Positions 6,049-13,321 of a stretch of DNA of 22,150 bases are shown one piece after another. The stretch covers positions 1 through 22,150 of IMG/VR virus record IMGVR_UViG_3300007515_000045, one strand, 5' to 3'. The stretch comes from a virus. Both the position numbers and the translations under genes were made by a program. Each line of letters starts with the position of its first letter. Positions within the stretch are counted from its first letter, which is position 1. Under the pieces are notes generated by a model that worked only from the letters and a program-made list of their open reading frames with translations, ran no database searches and had not been told where the DNA came from.

Positions 6049-6519
6049 CTAAGCTGACTTTTGATAGTCTTGTTCTTTTGAATCAGAGCTTGTTAGCTCC
6101 TTATCAATATGTTCAAAGGCGCTAGCAATTCGGGATAGTATTCTATTGGTATCCTTTACCATTCCACCATTCATTCTCAGGTGCTCTGACACTCCGAGCA
6201 GTCTATTGGACAAAGGAAGAACAACATCAATAAGTTTTTGAATCAGAGCATTCTGTTTCTCCAGATGTTCTGACATAAACTCTTCAGTATGATGAGCTTC
6301 ATTAGGAGCACTAACAATATTGTTTAGAGTCTGTGTCTTATGAAGAGCAGCTGTCCTTTGTTTATATTTATTGAAATCCCAGTCGGAATTCATTCCCTGG
6401 TACACAACCCATTTACTGAAACCCAACGCTTCAGCAATCATTGACGCTTTAACACCGTTATCTCTCAGCATTCGCATGCTTGAAAGAATTTCTTGTGTTA
6501 CTTTTCTGTTTCGAGCCAT
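6049..6519 (-). CDS. Helix-turn-helix DNA-binding protein, 156 aa
   Basis: The N-terminal 45 residues read as a helix-turn-helix: a first helix around ILSSMRMLRDNGV, then KASMIAEALGFSKWVVYQGM, where AEALGFS is the turn and SKWVVYQGM the recognition helix. The remaining two thirds is helical and probably a dimerisation or coiled-coil part (EHLEKQNALIQKLIDVVLPL and later RILSRIASAFEHIDKEL). I start at ATG 6519 because AAAGGAG lies 6 bases ahead; the longer frame would run through the neighbouring ribosome site. It ends about 30 bases before the pseudoknot element. It may regulate phage transcription, but its targets cannot be read here. Confidence 0.65.
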   Translation of the reverse strand: MARNRKVTQEILSSMRMLRDNGVKASMIAEALGFSKWVVYQGMNSDWDFNKYKQRTAALHKTQTLNNIVSAPNEAHHTEEFMSEHLEKQNALIQKLIDVVLPLSNRLLGVSEHLRMNGGMVKDTNRILSRIASAFEHIDKELTSSDSKEQDYQKSA

Positions 6520-6536
6520 TACAACTCCTTTCTTGT

Positions 6537-6812
6537 TTATTTCTTTTTGTACATTTTTGATTCTGTGCCCAACCACCATCCGTTACCATTTTGAATGAAT
6601 AGGCTAGACCTATCCTTTTCATAATTAGGGTCTCCAATGTCGCCTGAATACGGCCACCCACGACTTTGTTCACGCCAATCTCTTTTAGACATAGCCCTTA
6701 CGTTTTGTATACAGTCTATACAATGAGGCCTAACCTTCTCTTCACTAGCCTTGTACCTGTAAAATTCTTTTATGTCTTTTTCGACCTTGCAAGTTATACA
6801 AACTTTCTTCAT
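6537..6812 (-). CDS. Zinc-finger-like protein, 91 aa
   Basis: The N-terminus carries CITCKVEKDIKEFYRY and then RPHCIDCIQN, a CxxC...CxxC module with the Lys and Phe-Tyr spacing often seen in the zinc part of phage HNH-type endonucleases. No HNH catalytic core follows, so the protein is at most the zinc module of such an enzyme or an independent small factor. The C-terminal half is rich in Trp, Gly and Asp with no recognised motif. Its start overlaps the nuclease gene's stop as ATGA. A nucleic-acid-binding role is inferred. Confidence 0.6.
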   Translation of the reverse strand: MKKVCITCKVEKDIKEFYRYKASEEKVRPHCIDCIQNVRAMSKRDWREQSRGWPYSGDIGDPNYEKDRSSLFIQNGNGWWLGTESKMYKKK

Positions 6813-7546
6813 TTAAGTCCCAGCAAACCTCCACCACAAGCTTCAAAATAAGAACAATACTTCTCGTTACATTCCCACCTTTGAACAGGAGCAAATCCTA
6901 TTTCAATCGGAGGAGCTCCATCTTTGACAGATTCGTTAACGCGAGTCCAGTAATCTACCGCTTCGTCTATTGTAGACATAGGCACATCCAACTCACGCAT
7001 TTTAGAATCATTCTTGTTGTAAAACAATAATTTCATTGAATCTATTTTTGGGTAGTCATGTATATAGTGTATGTTATACCAATGAGCGTATGTTGCAGTC
7101 TGCATCATGTAGTTTTTAACGGATTCTGGGTCGTAATGTGCCTTACCGAAGATTGTTCGCCACTTCCAATAATTACATGACTTTATATCATACAGCACAC
7201 CATCATCAACCATCACCAGGTCAATAAAACCTCTAACGTTTAAATCTTGCAGGTATAATTCTTTTTCTATGAAAATACGAGCTCCACTATTTGACGCATA
7301 CCATTGAACAGCGTCTTGTATATCTTTATGAAGGACATCACCAAGGCGAAATAGCCTTAGAGTGTCAGCTGGTATATCGGAGGTTTGTACCTTTTCTACT
7401 GATGAATAATAGTGTTTACGTGCACACATACCTGCTGATGAAGAATGAAACCACTCCTCTTTACCATCGTATCTTTTGGATTTTTCAGCGTTTAGGTGTG
7501 CAACGTAATCATCATAGATTTGAGTGACTTTTGATATTTGAGCCAT
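6809..7546 (-). CDS. Cas4/RecB-like PD-(D/E)XK nuclease with four-Cys cluster
   Basis: The protein is likely an exonuclease for phage recombination. The core has GFIDLVMV with Asp109, then LYDIKSC with Asp120 and Lys122, and QTATYAHW at 149-156, the three sites of the RecB/Cas4 branch. Cys41 (AGMCARKHYY) lies ahead of the core, and Cys226, Cys231 and Cys237 (WECNEKYCSYFEAC) follow it. This one-plus-three layout is what Cas4 and AddB proteins use to hold an iron-sulfur cluster. Length (245 residues) is within the family range. No CRISPR array or cas1/cas2 is present, so it is a stand-alone phage form. Working with the annealing protein 1.1 kb downstream, it could supply single-stranded ends. 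It overlaps the preceding gene by 35 bases. Confidence 0.82.
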   Translation of the reverse strand: MAQISKVTQIYDDYVAHLNAEKSKRYDGKEEWFHSSSAGMCARKHYYSSVEKVQTSDIPADTLRLFRLGDVLHKDIQDAVQWYASNSGARIFIEKELYLQDLNVRGFIDLVMVDDGVLYDIKSCNYWKWRTIFGKAHYDPESVKNYMMQTATYAHWYNIHYIHDYPKIDSMKLLFYNKNDSKMRELDVPMSTIDEAVDYWTRVNESVKDGAPPIEIGFAPVQRWECNEKYCSYFEACGGGLLGLK

Positions 7547-7700
7547 TTGTCATCTCATCTGTGTTGATTGATTTGTTTTTAACGAAGTCTTGTACGAGAT
7601 TGCCAAGCCGTGTCTGCATAGATACATTTTCTATTGTGCATATTAACTTGAACTTACGCCATGTTTCGTTATCGCATCTGAAAGTTCTCATGTTTCCCAT
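7512..7700 (-). CDS. Ribbon-helix-helix-like regulator, 62 aa
   Basis: After a short strand (NMRTFRCDNETW) come two helices (RKFKLICTIENVSM and TRLGNLVQDFVKN), the size and pattern of a ribbon-helix-helix DNA-binding dimer of the Arc/CopG type. The longer frame from 7751 is less likely, since a GAGG site lies 6 bases before ATG 7700. The C-terminal tail is polar and disordered. As the first gene of its operon, directly after a regulatory gap, it would be well placed to control that operon's own promoter. The fold call rests on the short pattern only. Confidence 0.6.
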   Translation of the reverse strand: MGNMRTFRCDNETWRKFKLICTIENVSMQTRLGNLVQDFVKNKSINTDEMTNGSNIKSHSNL

Positions 7701-7846
7701 TTTTGTCCTCAATTTGTTAATGAATTTATTACAATATTTTTTTATGTCCAATACTTTTTTAATGTTTTTTTGTATTATTTAATACAGGTATATATAATAA
7801 TATATAGCTATATTAAAATTACTACAACTATAACTTTAATAACATA
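7701..7846 (-). promoter_or_regulatory. AT-rich leader and promoter region of the 7.7-6.0 kb operon
   Basis: This noncoding stretch is almost all A and T. On the minus strand TTGGAC is followed 17 bases later by TAAATT, a weak sigma70-like pair near the gene. The decamer TAGTTGTAGT lies at 7821-7830 on the minus strand and recurs in the 14.97 kb gap on the opposite strand. No reading frame of note is present. Confidence 0.4.
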
Positions 7847-7876
7847 AAGTCTAGGCTTAAGCTAAAGCCTAGACTT
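7847..7876 (-). repeat. Perfect 12-bp inverted repeat (hairpin), terminator or regulatory element
   Basis: AAGTCTAGGCTT at 7847-7858 and AAGCCTAGACTT at 7865-7876 are exact reverse complements around a six-base loop. The stop codon of the upstream minus-strand gene lies 35 bases before it. There is no long T run after it on the minus strand, so it is a poor classical terminator. Part of it, CTAGGCTTAAGC (7851-7862), recurs exactly at 14939-14950 in another hairpin. Confidence 0.6.
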
Positions 7877-7910
7877 GTATGTTGTATGTGATTCTGCGGA
7901 AACTGTTTAT

Positions 7911-8522
7911 TCAACAAATCCTGAACCCTCCTGAATGCTCACAGAAGTCCGCAAACTCAACCACATTATCGACGCTAAACGGATATGATTTACCCCATGC
8001 TTTTACCTTACCAGTGCCTTTACAGGCATTGCATCCACTACACTCATGAGCCCATTCAAATCCACCGGGCCTTTTCTGTTCTAAAGAATCGTGGTACTTC
8101 AGCCATTCTGATTCCGATTGCCATCCCATCCATTCTTCTCTTGTACCAGTTCCGTTACATATACCGCATTCTTCGTCTGGTAGAGACCGTACCTTCTTTT
8201 CATAAGAATTAGAGTACGATTCTACTGAGCCATCACCAATTAGCTTTCTTAATCGACTAGCTATTCGCATTGACTTTGTTTTGCATATCTCATGACCGCC
8301 ATTATTAGTGCCACCACTAATGTCCTTTTCTGACAGAAAATCCTCGCAATTATTTGCAACAAAAGACCACAATGGAGACCAGTACCATACATTATTTCTA
8401 AAGTACGCTCCCCTTGTATTGTTTTGCCAAGCAAAATATGCTTGAGTTGTTTCCTCATCAGAAAAATCGCAATCAGGCACTACTGATTCTGACGGCATAA
8501 GACCATATAGGTCATATCCCAT
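7911..8522 (-). CDS. Phage protein with DnaJ-like CxxCxGxG motifs, 203 aa
   Basis: The start MGYDLYGL is shared by phage proteins of unknown function. The first half has aromatic-rich segments (NNVWYWSPLWSF). The second half holds CGICNGTGT and CNACKGTGK, the same CxxCxGxG unit that binds zinc in DnaJ. Two such pairs could hold one zinc ion and grip an unfolded chain or nucleic acid. There is no J domain, so it is not a DnaJ. AAGGAG lies 8 bases before ATG 8522. The candidate RNA structure at 8545-8622 ends just 8 bases ahead of that site, so translation may be controlled by it. Confidence 0.65.
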   Translation of the reverse strand: MGYDLYGLMPSESVVPDCDFSDEETTQAYFAWQNNTRGAYFRNNVWYWSPLWSFVANNCEDFLSEKDISGGTNNGGHEICKTKSMRIASRLRKLIGDGSVESYSNSYEKKVRSLPDEECGICNGTGTREEWMGWQSESEWLKYHDSLEQKRPGGFEWAHECSGCNACKGTGKVKAWGKSYPFSVDNVVEFADFCEHSGGFRIC

Positions 8523-8544
8523 ACGATTGCTCCTTTTTTGTTAA

Positions 8545-8622
8545 GTAACATGAGGCTATGGTAGCTTCCACCTGCATATTCGTATGATGTACCACATCAA
8601 GCGTTTCTAGCCTCAATGTTAC
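8545..8622 (-). ncRNA. Candidate 5' leader structure: long hairpin with alternative fold
   Basis: GTAACATGAGGCTA at 8545-8558 pairs with TAGCCTC and ATGTTAC at 8608-8622, giving 14 pairs with one bulged base. A second stem, TGGTA (8559-8563) with TACCA (8590-8594), stacks directly on one side. A short stem, CATA with TATG, encloses TTCG at 8579-8582. TGATG (8585-8589) can instead pair with CATCA (8595-8599), putting TACCA in the loop, which excludes the second stem. It lies between two minus-strand genes, 8 bases from the ribosome site of the downstream one. No T run follows, so it is not an intrinsic terminator. It matches no RNA family I can name. Confidence 0.45.
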
Positions 8623-8633
8623 AGTTATTACAT

Positions 8634-9185
8634 TTAAGATTCTGCTTTTATATGGTTATCAATGTTACCAACAAATGCCATTTCTTGCTTCTCTTCATCG
8701 GTAAGAGGATGATGAGATACACCATATTGAGAGCAACAGAATCTATCAAAATCTTTTCTACGAGCTTTTGATTTCAGAGCTTTTTTCAACTCTTTTAATG
8801 CTCCGAGAGTGTATTCTATTTGCTCATCATCTTTTTCATCATAATTAGATGAATCAAGCATGTCAATTTGGTTTTTTGTAAAAATGGTCATCAGAGCAAC
8901 CATCGTCGCATTCATTGACGCTTCAATAACATCATCAGAGCCTAACATTTGATATAAGCCCTTTCTCTCAAGCAAGTAGTTTTTAACTATCACATAGAAT
9001 TTAGATGGCCTGTAAGATGTTGCCATCATAAATTCGCCCAAGTCTTCGCTAATATCATGACGCATCTTTGCCATTAGCTTATTATCAGACCTGTCTATTC
9101 CACGATAGTCACCAGGAGGTATTTTCAGCCGAACTTCGACTTGCTCCTCGGAAACTAATTGCTGAGCGTCTTGATTCTTATTCAT
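8634..9185 (-). CDS. Hypothetical protein linked to the AAA+/vWA pair, 183 aa
   Basis: No family is recognised. The protein is mostly helical and begins with a polar segment (EVRLKIPPGDYRGIDRSDNK), then long helices (MNATMVALMTIFTKNQIDML). A basic region follows (LKELKKALKSKARRKDFDRF) with CC and HH pairs after it. ATG 9185 is preferred because GAGG lies 5 bases before it; the in-frame GTG at 9191 would touch that site. It begins three bases after the vWA gene ends and is very likely the third member of that transcription unit. It might be a substrate or adaptor for the ATPase pair; only position supports that. Confidence 0.6.
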   Translation of the reverse strand: MNKNQDAQQLVSEEQVEVRLKIPPGDYRGIDRSDNKLMAKMRHDISEDLGEFMMATSYRPSKFYVIVKNYLLERKGLYQMLGSDDVIEASMNATMVALMTIFTKNQIDMLDSSNYDEKDDEQIEYTLGALKELKKALKSKARRKDFDRFCCSQYGVSHHPLTDEEKQEMAFVGNIDNHIKAES

Positions 9186-9187
9186 AT

Positions 9188-10240
9188 TCACCTCAGCTTT
9201 CTTATTACGTTAATTAAGTCTTCGCGTGTGCGTACATTAAAAACAGTTCCATAAAATTTACATTCACATTCTTCCATGTATAAATCAAAATCATATCCAT
9301 ATAAATCGTTGTGCATCCAATAAACTTCGTTTTTTTCTGAGCATTTAGAAATATGCTCTACTCCGTCATAATCGCCGAAAAACAATATAACCCTGTTATT
9401 AAAAAACTCGGACAATCTATCTAAGTCGCAGGTAATTCTATCGTCATCATCTTCAAATACCCGCTCAAATTTTCCAGTTGTTGGGTTTATCTTATGTGTT
9501 ATATGAGCGTTCGGTGCAAGATATACTTCCATATTACCCAATTTACAGGATAGATATGCCATTTTACTGTAAAAGACTGACTCTCGACTGCAACTTGGAG
9601 AGCTATCCAGAACCAAAATAATTCTTTCACGTTCTCTTGATTGCATACAACTGTATATATTGCGTCTTGTAATAGAACGCATCATTAATTCTTGTACATC
9701 CCACTCATCTTCACCAATAATAGGCTCACCAGACTTATCTTCTGCAAATTTTGAAATCATTGTAGCTAAAGCGGATGCAAGTCTTTTATCTTTGGTTAAT
9801 TCTGCTCTATCAATATTAGAACTGGCTCTACCCTCGTTCTGCAATCTTTGAATAACTTCTAACTTAGACCAGTCTATATAATCTTCGTGCCTTCGTTTCC
9901 TGTCGGAAACATGAGAGCTCGAATGTTCATCTGCTATAAATTTATATTTTTTGGCATTAAATCTTTGATTCCCGCTATTTAATCTAATGTTTTGCGATGA
10001 TATGGACTTAACATAATTATTTGGTAATTTCTTTATTGAGGTATCTATCTGCTTTTTCGCTTTCTTCACAGACACTATAGGTTTAGCAGCTTTATCTATG
10101 CCATGATTCATCCCATCACTAGACGACCCCACCTCCAAGCTCTGAACGAATCCAGAGCCTGAGGGTGGGCGTGCTTTTGAGGATTTGTCTTGAGACTCCT
10201 CTTTCCAATTCCGCCAATCTCTGTTTATGCGATTAGACAT
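9188..10240 (-). CDS. von Willebrand A domain protein (CobT-like), partner of the AAA+ ATPase
   Basis: Residues 1-200 are polar, basic and largely unstructured. The C-terminal 150 form a vWA domain: strand IILVLDSSPS with the metal site DxSxS at Asp212, Ser214 and Ser216, a helix (FYSKMAYLSCKLG), then VILFFGDYDG near residue 283, the usual later Asp-Gly of the site. Gene pairs of a MoxR/CobS-type ATPase with a vWA protein act as metal-ion-dependent remodelling machines, for example magnesium or cobalt insertion into tetrapyrroles, and related pairs occur in phages with unknown roles. This gene overlaps the ATPase by 8 bases. Cobalamin synthesis itself is unlikely, since no other such gene is near. 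Confidence 0.75.
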   Translation of the reverse strand: MSNRINRDWRNWKEESQDKSSKARPPSGSGFVQSLEVGSSSDGMNHGIDKAAKPIVSVKKAKKQIDTSIKKLPNNYVKSISSQNIRLNSGNQRFNAKKYKFIADEHSSSHVSDRKRRHEDYIDWSKLEVIQRLQNEGRASSNIDRAELTKDKRLASALATMISKFAEDKSGEPIIGEDEWDVQELMMRSITRRNIYSCMQSRERERIILVLDSSPSCSRESVFYSKMAYLSCKLGNMEVYLAPNAHITHKINPTTGKFERVFEDDDDRITCDLDRLSEFFNNRVILFFGDYDGVEHISKCSEKNEVYWMHNDLYGYDFDLYMEECECKFYGTVFNVRTREDLINVIRKLR

Positions 10241-12296
10241 ACTTCAGAGCGGCTTCAGTAAGCTGATTGACTATTCGCTTCATTCGTGAAAAGTTATAGA
10301 TATTATTGTCGTTGTACTTGAATCCATAAATAGCAAAATTATCGAACAGAAAACAATAACAATGAGCATTAACACTCCTGTATGCTTTCGTCACTAATCC
10401 TGCTTTTATTCCACTTACAACCCATCCACGCCTTTTCAGATGTTTCGATAGTTTGCGCGTATTTATCTTAATAGCTTTATAGATTGGTAAGTAAATATCC
10501 CCGGCGCTTTCCGAGATGTGGAACCTTCTGATAATCCTCTCTATTCCATCAAGCGCCATAGCATCGGGATAACCATTGATTTCCACCGAAGCGATTAATA
10601 AATTACTAGCATCTGTTTGGGATGTACTAAATTTAAAGCCCTTCCCAATCATTGTAATTTTATCACCATCCTCAACTACTTCTTTAGCGCATTTGGATAA
10701 CATTCGGAGAGCTTTAGTCCCCCAAATGCCATCGGATAAGACATCAGAAAATTCAATGTACTTATGATTTACCACATTACGCAAATTGAGAATGCCATTA
10801 TTACGACCATTATCGTAATTAGATGAAAATAGCCTGATAATAGCATTATCAACGTTATATTCATTCACATTCACCAACGTACCATAGCTTCCGTTTCGAT
10901 TGTTCCACCAATTCAAGGCAGTCCCCAAACTGTCAGATGAAATAATGAGCATCAGACCTTTGTCTTTAGCCCATCTTATGTCAAAAGTGCTATGGGGTTT
11001 TTCACTTGATGATGAAAAAAGCGTATATCGAGCGATAACTTCGTTTTTAGAGTATCTGCGTATTTTCCATGATGACCACCGAGGAATTTTTAGTAAATCC
11101 CTTATTGTGCAGTTTTCATCAACGAACGCAACATCACACTTTATTTTATCTGTCGGAGCGTAGGAAACTTTATCTATATCTATAAGCTTATAAGGTTTTT
11201 TGCGCAATAATTTATCGTTAATGATTTCAAAGTCATCAACGATTGCAACATTGTCATTAGAGACTCTATGTTGCATATCTCTGTGGGCAAGCGTCGAGTA
11301 ATTATCATCAGTATAGTCATAAACACCATAGATTTCATCATCGCTGGGTATTACCCTGGATGTATCTATAGGTTCTGCTTTAGTTAGGTAAGCAATCTTA
11401 GATGGCATGGAAAATTCCTGTTCCTCACCATCATCTAAAGATACAGCTCCTTCAAACTCAGCATCGTCTAACTTGGCAATACTCCCATTGTTTTGGGAAT
11501 ACTTCTTTTTCTGAGCATCTTTTAATAGACTGTGGTTTTCAGGTGTTTTTGTAATAAACTGATAAACCAAGCTATTCCAATCAGCTCCATTACCGAGTAG
11601 ACTGATAGCGTCAAGAAGTTGTCGAATCTCCTGTATGGTAGCGGGTTTAGACATTCCGCTCATCACAGCTTTTTCATATAACTTGATTGCATTACCTAAA
11701 TGCGGATGACCATCATGAGTTATCCTCAACGCTGACATAACGAGACTTGGCTCGAGTGGATTAACATCAATCTTTGGAAACCTACGCAACAAAGCCTCGT
11801 GAAATTCACGTTCATCATTTGCAGTGAAGAATATGAACATATTATCGAGGTTTGCTTGTATATCGGTACCAGGTATTGATAAACGCCCGTACTGAAGGAA
11901 GTCTAAAAAGAATCCATCAGCAGTAGGTCTTGTTTTATCCCACTCGTCAAGTACAAGCATCACTTTATTTTTATGCGATGCTTCAGCCGCTTTGAAAACA
12001 GTTGATTTCTTTATCTCGACTCCGCTTTTAGTTGTTTCACTGGGAAACATCTTAAGCACCAAGTCATCTTCGCGTGTTCCAGGAGCACATTGGTAGAAAT
12101 ACATCTCTACTCCAAGTGCTTTACTTAGGATTATTGGAAGGTAACTTTTACCTGTACCCGCTGGGCCGTATAAAAATGCTCCACTTACCGGTTTGGAATG
12201 TATCGCACTTGTTATACTCGCAGCGAAAGGTACGTCGCAGATATATCCGTTTTCATTAAGCGACTTATGTATGCCCTTAACGGTTATTTCTTGCAT
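10233..12296 (-). CDS. MoxR/CobS-like AAA+ ATPase with a long unknown C-terminal region
   Basis: The first 180 residues are an AAA+ module: Walker A GPAGTGKS at 44-51, Walker B MLVLDE at 113-118, sensor FFTANDE with Asn160, and a probable arginine finger in LLRRFPKID at 169-177. The arrangement, with a vWA partner gene downstream, points to the MoxR/CobS side of AAA+. A helical lid follows to about residue 240. The remaining 400 or so residues are not recognised. That part is roughly twice the size of the core and has mixed alpha/beta character, with a tail resembling a small folded domain (HLKRRGWVVSGIKAGLV). A typical MoxR or CobS is about 300-350 residues, so this tail is a real extension. 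Its stop overlaps the vWA start by 8 bases. Confidence 0.8.
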   Translation of the reverse strand: MQEITVKGIHKSLNENGYICDVPFAASITSAIHSKPVSGAFLYGPAGTGKSYLPIILSKALGVEMYFYQCAPGTREDDLVLKMFPSETTKSGVEIKKSTVFKAAEASHKNKVMLVLDEWDKTRPTADGFFLDFLQYGRLSIPGTDIQANLDNMFIFFTANDEREFHEALLRRFPKIDVNPLEPSLVMSALRITHDGHPHLGNAIKLYEKAVMSGMSKPATIQEIRQLLDAISLLGNGADWNSLVYQFITKTPENHSLLKDAQKKKYSQNNGSIAKLDDAEFEGAVSLDDGEEQEFSMPSKIAYLTKAEPIDTSRVIPSDDEIYGVYDYTDDNYSTLAHRDMQHRVSNDNVAIVDDFEIINDKLLRKKPYKLIDIDKVSYAPTDKIKCDVAFVDENCTIRDLLKIPRWSSWKIRRYSKNEVIARYTLFSSSSEKPHSTFDIRWAKDKGLMLIISSDSLGTALNWWNNRNGSYGTLVNVNEYNVDNAIIRLFSSNYDNGRNNGILNLRNVVNHKYIEFSDVLSDGIWGTKALRMLSKCAKEVVEDGDKITMIGKGFKFSTSQTDASNLLIASVEINGYPDAMALDGIERIIRRFHISESAGDIYLPIYKAIKINTRKLSKHLKRRGWVVSGIKAGLVTKAYRSVNAHCYCFLFDNFAIYGFKYNDNNIYNFSRMKRIVNQLTEAALKYV

Positions 12297-12443
12297 TTAG
12301 CGTAACCTTAGCTTTAGTATTTTATTTTCTTTTTTTAGTTTGTTATTATTTTTACGCAGCTCGTCAATGGCTCTGTATAGGTGTGCTACATACATACCGA
12401 ACATTGCAATCATTACTCCTGCGACTATTATTGTTTCTAACAT
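12297..12443 (-). CDS. Small membrane protein with coiled coil, 48 aa
   Basis: The frame starts at ATG 12443 and its TAA stop is directly followed by the ATPase start. Residues 2-20 (ETIIVAGVMIAMFGMYVAH) form one membrane helix. The rest is a Lys/Asn-rich heptad-like helix (ELRKNNNKLKKENKILKLR), probably a short cytoplasmic coiled coil. This single-helix-plus-coil shape is seen in phage spanins, holin-like proteins and membrane anchors, but nothing ties it to lysis here. A GGAAAG site lies 4-5 bases ahead. It might tether the AAA+ machine to the membrane; that is a guess from the tight junction. Confidence 0.5.
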   Translation of the reverse strand: MLETIIVAGVMIAMFGMYVAHLYRAIDELRKNNNKLKKENKILKLRLR

Positions 12444-12458
12444 AGTTCTTTCCGATTA

Positions 12459-12707
12459 TTAATCTAGCAATATCATATATTCTTTTGGGTAATACTCAAT
12501 AAACCAGCTTAATCCCTTCTGTACAATACTGTGTATACCACACATTTCCGCTCCGATTGTTAAATCGTATACTGCTACTGCTTCTGGCTCAAGTTCTACT
12601 ATTTCGCCAGTAAATCTATTTTCAATCATTTCTTTTTTATCAAATATAACTAAATCTGGGAATAACTTTAATGCCTGTTCTTTTGGCGTTACTTGTGTCT
12701 CGCTCAT
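12459..12707 (-). CDS. Hypothetical protein, 82 aa
   Basis: No family is recognised. It begins with a polar helix (TPKEQALKLFPDLVIFD) and then has alternating strands (EPEAVAVYDLTIGAEM) and an aromatic C-terminus (LSWFIEYYPKEYMILLD). The pattern is of a small alpha/beta protein. The start overlaps the previous stop as ATGA. It is one of several small, coupled genes ahead of the ATPase operon. Confidence 0.55.
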   Translation of the reverse strand: MSETQVTPKEQALKLFPDLVIFDKKEMIENRFTGEIVELEPEAVAVYDLTIGAEMCGIHSIVQKGLSWFIEYYPKEYMILLD

Positions 12708-12958
12708 CTTAAACCTACAAATTCAAGTAATCTGTATATCCACGATGTTCTGCAATAATTAGTCCAAGCGGACAATACAGACTCTTTACGTTCAAGAGCG
12801 TGACTTTCCTCCATGCTTAAATCAAACATCTGTTGAAGATGATGAATAAGTGCGGGGTGAGCGTTATTTAACTTTGCTTCCAAGATGATTGATGATATTT
12901 CATCTATGCTTTTACCAGCACACATATCAATCGCTTGAGATTGGTGGTTATCATTCAT
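12704..12958 (-). CDS. Hypothetical helical protein, 84 aa
   Basis: The protein is helical throughout, with His- and Glu-rich segments (NNAHPALIHHLQQMFDLS) and a C-terminus holding several Trp, Tyr and Leu residues (WIYRLLEFVGLR). No domain is recognised and there is no clear membrane span. It overlaps both neighbours by 4 bases as ATGA, so it is probably produced together with them. Confidence 0.55.
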   Translation of the reverse strand: MNDNHQSQAIDMCAGKSIDEISSIILEAKLNNAHPALIHHLQQMFDLSMEESHALERKESVLSAWTNYCRTSWIYRLLEFVGLR

Positions 12959-13215
12959 ATTGCTGACTCTCCTTTCTTTTTCGTAAGCAACTTTGATAGT
13001 GAGTTCTCAACTTTCATTCTATGTATAACCGCAATATGCACAATCAACAGGTCATCTTTATCTAATTGCCGGTACCACTCATTTTCTGCATCTTCTAAAC
13101 AAGACGGATAATCATAGTCAGCAGTACCATCTTTAAACATTGGGTAAAGTACGAGCGTCTCTGTATCAAATACTTCCCCAACTGAGTGTAGCCCAACTTC
13201 TTTGTTTCTTTTCAT
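12955..13215 (-). CDS. Hypothetical acidic protein, 86 aa
   Basis: ATG 13215 is preferred over the frame's earlier ATG at 13260 because AAGGG lies 7 bases ahead of it. The middle is rich in Asp, Tyr and Pro (FKDGTADYDYPSCLED), then a helix (DAENEWYRQLDKDDLLIVH) and a basic tail (LSKLLTKKKGESAI). I do not recognise a family. The next gene overlaps it as ATGA. The 107-base gap before it contains a perfect ACCTCCTT on the transcribed strand. Confidence 0.5.
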   Translation of the reverse strand: MKRNKEVGLHSVGEVFDTETLVLYPMFKDGTADYDYPSCLEDAENEWYRQLDKDDLLIVHIAVIHRMKVENSLSKLLTKKKGESAI

Positions 13216-13321
13216 TGTGTATCCCTTCCAGTTAAATACGAGGTAGCACATCTTTTCCACACAGATGGAAGGAGGTCAGCTATGGTAGACGCACTACCCC
13301 TAAATCTTTTGTGTAATATAT

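Noticed and set aside
6028-6055. CTGAAGA on the minus strand, a match to the hammerhead ribozyme core CUGANGA, close to the pseudoknot
   Set aside because: No stem II follows it and no properly placed GAAA and cleavage triplet could be fitted; the word is short and common.
5934-6125. Plus-strand frames across the 5.8-6.1 kb gap
   Set aside because: They run across the candidate pseudoknot, and the one at 5934-6125 also runs into the end of the helix-turn-helix gene; no good ribosome site and no protein-like pattern.
6809-7546. A CRISPR-Cas locus suggested by the Cas4-like protein
   Set aside because: No direct-repeat array and no cas1, cas2 or effector gene is present in the window.
9188-12296. 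Cobalamin (cobaltochelatase) synthesis genes
   Set aside because: The ATPase/vWA pair resembles CobS/CobT only in general architecture; no CobN-like subunit or other pathway gene is near, so a vitamin role is not supported.
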